Source of the DNA: DATGKK01 sp035294725
GTDB lineage: Bacteria > Actinomycetota > Acidimicrobiia > Acidimicrobiales > Bog-793
Length of the DNA: 15,540 nucleotides
Direction of reading: 5' to 3'
Assembly (NCBI GenBank): GCA_035294725.1
Contig: DATGKK010000081.1
Coordinates: forward strand, 1-15,540
Positions 13,474 through 15,540 of this stretch are shown here, piece by piece. The translations under genes and the position numbers were made by a program. Under the pieces are notes generated by a model, which saw only the letters and a list, made by a program, of their open reading frames with translations, made no database searches and was not told the origin of the DNA. Position 1 is the stretch's first letter. Every line of letters starts with the position of its first letter.

Positions 13474-14304
13474 TCAGCACGCCTGGGCGAGCAGCGCCGG
13501 CTCGTTCGGCAACGGGACGGTGGAGCGGACGTGCAGCGGGATCTGCTGCCCGGTCGACTTGGCGTCGAGCGAGAGGGTCACGGTGACCGAGACGCCGCAC
13601 ACCGGAGCGGCCTGGTTCGGGATCGTCGTCGAGGTGGGCGTCGTCGCCTGCGTGAGCGACGAGGACCCCTGGGAGATCGCGAACATCGTCCCGTTCGCGT
13701 TCACAACGTCGGCGAGGCTCATGCCGGCGATCCAGCCGCCGGTCTTGCAGATGCCGGTCGACCCGGAGTTCGCCGGGACGAACGAGTAGCGGGTGAGGGT
13801 CCCGGTGGAGGAGTCGTAGGCCCACACCACGTTGGCGGCGAAATGGCTCGACTCATAGGGAGTGGGCACCGTCGTCGTCGTCGAGGAGGATGTCGGGCAG
13901 GGGTCGTAGCGGTCATCGACCTCGTACATCGCGATCACGTCGGTCGGCGTTGCGTCGTTCGCTCCCGGGCTCGTGACCGTGGCGCTCGGGAGCGTGACCG
14001 CCGAGAGGAACGACGCGGGCACGAGCGTGAGGGGATCAGCCGAGCGCAGGTCGGCGTCGAGCACCCGGACGACGTTGCGGACCTGGCCCTGCTGCTCGGA
14101 GTAGTTCACGGTGTTGACGCTGGACTTGGCGAAGTTCACGTAGAGGGCGAAGAAGGCGCCGAGGAAGATCGACATGAGCAGGAGGGAGACGAGCAGCTCC
14201 ACCATCGTGAGACCCTCGTCGCCGAGGCGGCGGAGGCGCATCGGAACAAGGCGCGCAGCTCCGGGCCGGTGGCCGCTTCCTCGGGGTGGTGCAGGCCGTG
14301 GCAT
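13474..14304 (-). CDS. PilW-like prepilin (cassette A)
   Basis: Type IV pilin-like protein. The cleavage motif DEGLTMVELLVSLLLMSIF predicts processing after G31, with Glu at +5 (E36) and a TM helix at about 32-57. Then NTVNYSEQQGQVRNVVRVLD (65-84), typical of PilW-type minor pilins, and a beta-rich domain with a Ser/Thr-rich loop (about 137-147) and four cysteines near the middle and C-terminus. ATG 14304 is 3 nt after the upstream stop, which favours coupling, and gives 276 aa. An internal ATG at 14241 would give a shorter, more typical 10-residue leader, so the start is uncertain. Confidence 0.85.
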   Translation of the reverse strand: MPRPAPPRGSGHRPGAARLVPMRLRRLGDEGLTMVELLVSLLLMSIFLGAFFALYVNFAKSSVNTVNYSEQQGQVRNVVRVLDADLRSADPLTLVPASFLSAVTLPSATVTSPGANDATPTDVIAMYEVDDRYDPCPTSSSTTTTVPTPYESSHFAANVVWAYDSSTGTLTRYSFVPANSGSTGICKTGGWIAGMSLADVVNANGTMFAISQGSSSLTQATTPTSTTIPNQAAPVCGVSVTVTLSLDAKSTGQQIPLHVRSTVPLPNEPALLAQAC

Positions 14305-14307
14305 CGC

Positions 14308-15540
14308 TCAGTAGGTGTAGGTGTACGGAGCCGAGAGGATCGAGTTGTCGCTCGCCTGAAGCTGGGCGGTGCCCGAGGTGCCCGTGACGTTGGCGGGCAC
14401 GGTCACCGTGCAGCTCGTGCCGCCTGCGATGCAGGTGGTGCTCGTCGCCCCGACACCGTTGAAGTCGAAAGCCGTGTCGTACGGGTACAGGTTGGTGCCG
14501 GTGACGGTGACGGTCGAGCCGGACGCTCCGCTCCCGCTCGCGATGGCGGTGCTCGTGATCGTCGGCTGGTAGGTGAACTGGGCGACGGCCTGAGGGGCCG
14601 AGGTCACGTACGGCGTCGTCGTGGTCTCGGTGATGACGAAGTAGACGCCGCTCGCCGCCGACGACGACAAGGTCGGGGCTGTCAGGGTGCACGACGTCGT
14701 CGTGCAGTTGGTCACGGTCTGGCAGTACGTCGTCGCCGACGAGCAGTTGGAGGAGAACGAGCCCGTGCAGTTGACGGTGGCCGAGCAGAACTCGAACACC
14801 TGCGAGCTCGTGGAGAAGCCGGTCCCGGTCACCGTGACCGAGGCGCCGGCGTTCCCGGACACCGGCGTGACGTCGGTGATCGTCGGTCCGAGGGGCGCCG
14901 TGCCCGAGGCGTCTCCCGACTCGGTCGAGGCCGTCCCGTCGGGGCTGTAGGCGGTGACGTAGAAGTCGTAGACCTGGGAGGCCCCGCCCTGCACGAGCCC
15001 CGTCACGCAGTAGGTGCCGGTGTTGTTCGAGCTGTTGTAGAGAAACGTCGTCGGCGGCCGAGTGCCGACGACGGCAGGGCAGGCGCTGCCAGAGGTGGTC
15101 GCCGTGAGGAAGCCGCTGCTGTACTGGTTCTGGTTCACGTCGGCCCAGCCGACCTTGAAGCAGCTCGTCGAGCTCGTCCACCCGGAGGGGATCGACCAGG
15201 TTACCGTGACCTCACCGGCCACGGTCTGCGGCGTGACGGCCGTGATCTGCGGCTGGGCGGGGCTGCTCGAGACCGCCGAGAGCGGGTTCAGCCCGCCCGG
15301 GTAGACCAGCCCGTCCTGGTAGAGCACCTCGTTGCCGATCGATCCGTTGTGCCAGGTGACCTCGACGAACACCCGGTCGTAGGCGCCCTGGCGGGTCGTC
15401 GTCGTCCCGTTGCAGCCGAGCTGCGCGGCCGCCTCGGCGACGATGTGGGTGTAGACGGTGTAGACGGTCCGTGCGAAGACGACGTGGGTCATGATCGGCG
15501 CGAACGGGGTCGCCGAGGAGCCGATCGTGAAACTCGGCGC
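14308..15540 (-). CDS. FN3/IPT-domain pilin-associated protein, probable PilV-like C-terminal part (cassette A), 5' end beyond right edge
   Basis: The frame is open to the window edge, giving 410 visible residues; the N-terminus, and any prepilin signal, lies outside. The visible start has a pilin-like strand (YDRVFVEVTW, near 15380-15355) comparable to ITATVTW in the cassette B PilV-like protein. It is followed by a fibronectin III-like region (about 15255-14895, VTVTW ... YCVTGLVQG ... YDFYVTAYSPDG). Two IPT/TIG domains follow (about 14890-14590, PTITDVTPVSGNAGASVTVT; about 14589-14311, GSTVTVTGTNLYPYD). Twelve cysteines suggest disulfide stabilisation after export. FN3 and IPT domains occur in adhesive or carbohydrate-binding surface proteins. 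Pilin identity is inferred from position and from the parallel cassette. Confidence 0.7.
   Translation of the reverse strand, partial: APSFTIGSSATPFAPIMTHVVFARTVYTVYTHIVAEAAAQLGCNGTTTTRQGAYDRVFVEVTWHNGSIGNEVLYQDGLVYPGGLNPLSAVSSSPAQPQITAVTPQTVAGEVTVTWSIPSGWTSSTSCFKVGWADVNQNQYSSGFLTATTSGSACPAVVGTRPPTTFLYNSSNNTGTYCVTGLVQGGASQVYDFYVTAYSPDGTASTESGDASGTAPLGPTITDVTPVSGNAGASVTVTGTGFSTSSQVFEFCSATVNCTGSFSSNCSSATTYCQTVTNCTTTSCTLTAPTLSSSAASGVYFVITETTTTPYVTSAPQAVAQFTYQPTITSTAIASGSGASGSTVTVTGTNLYPYDTAFDFNGVGATSTTCIAGGTSCTVTVPANVTGTSGTAQLQASDNSILSAPYTYTY

Noticed and set aside
1..15540. CRISPR arrays, tRNA/rRNA genes, IS elements, prophage or toxin-antitoxin pairs
   Set aside because: No direct-repeat arrays, cloverleaf-like segments, transposase motifs or terminal inverted repeats were seen on either strand.

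Overview
The window looks like chromosomal DNA of a high-GC actinobacterium. It carries a mycothiol S-conjugate amidase (mycothiol is an actinobacterial thiol) and the PspA-PspAA-HtpX-PspAB stress cluster. It also has several genes that seem to start leaderless, with a TANNNT box 7-8 nt before the start codon. A deep-branching class such as Acidimicrobiia is plausible, but that is inference. There are no tRNA, rRNA, CRISPR, phage or IS features. Coding density is high, and nearly every base belongs to a gene or a short intergenic gap.

Left part (1-5692). The 5' part of mca lies on the minus strand and runs off the left edge. Divergent from it is a plus-strand envelope-stress operon: pspA, pspAA (4-bp overlap), htpX (2-nt gap), then pspAB after a 68-nt gap with a hairpin. 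Convergent with pspAB is a 382-aa protein of an uncharacterised family, probably DUF6687, with a possible metal-binding motif. Divergent from that gene is an archaeal-type riboflavin synthase, unlike the usual two-domain bacterial enzyme.

Right part (5703-15540). Two minor-pilin cassettes lie on the minus strand, each in the order PilV-like, PilW-like, PilX-like. Cassette B (10278 to 5703) encodes a class III-signal pilin with transthyretin-like regions, a second prepilin and a 776-aa PilX-like protein. These are joined by ATGA stop/start overlaps. The first gene is itself preceded by an apparent 21-codon upstream ORF that ends in the same kind of overlap. Cassette A (right edge to 11814) encodes the C-terminal part of a Cys-rich FN3/IPT-domain protein, a prepilin and a 549-aa PilX-like protein. 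Between the cassettes sit two housekeeping genes: a FabZ-type dehydratase just downstream of cassette A, and a convergent exonuclease III gene. Core pilus machinery (PilB, PilC, PilD, PilT, PilM-Q) is not in the window and would have to be encoded elsewhere.

The main points of interest are the paired minor-pilin cassettes with oversized, Cys-rich probable tip proteins, the translationally coupled leader ORF, the archaeal-type riboflavin synthase, and the uncharacterised gene beside the Psp module.
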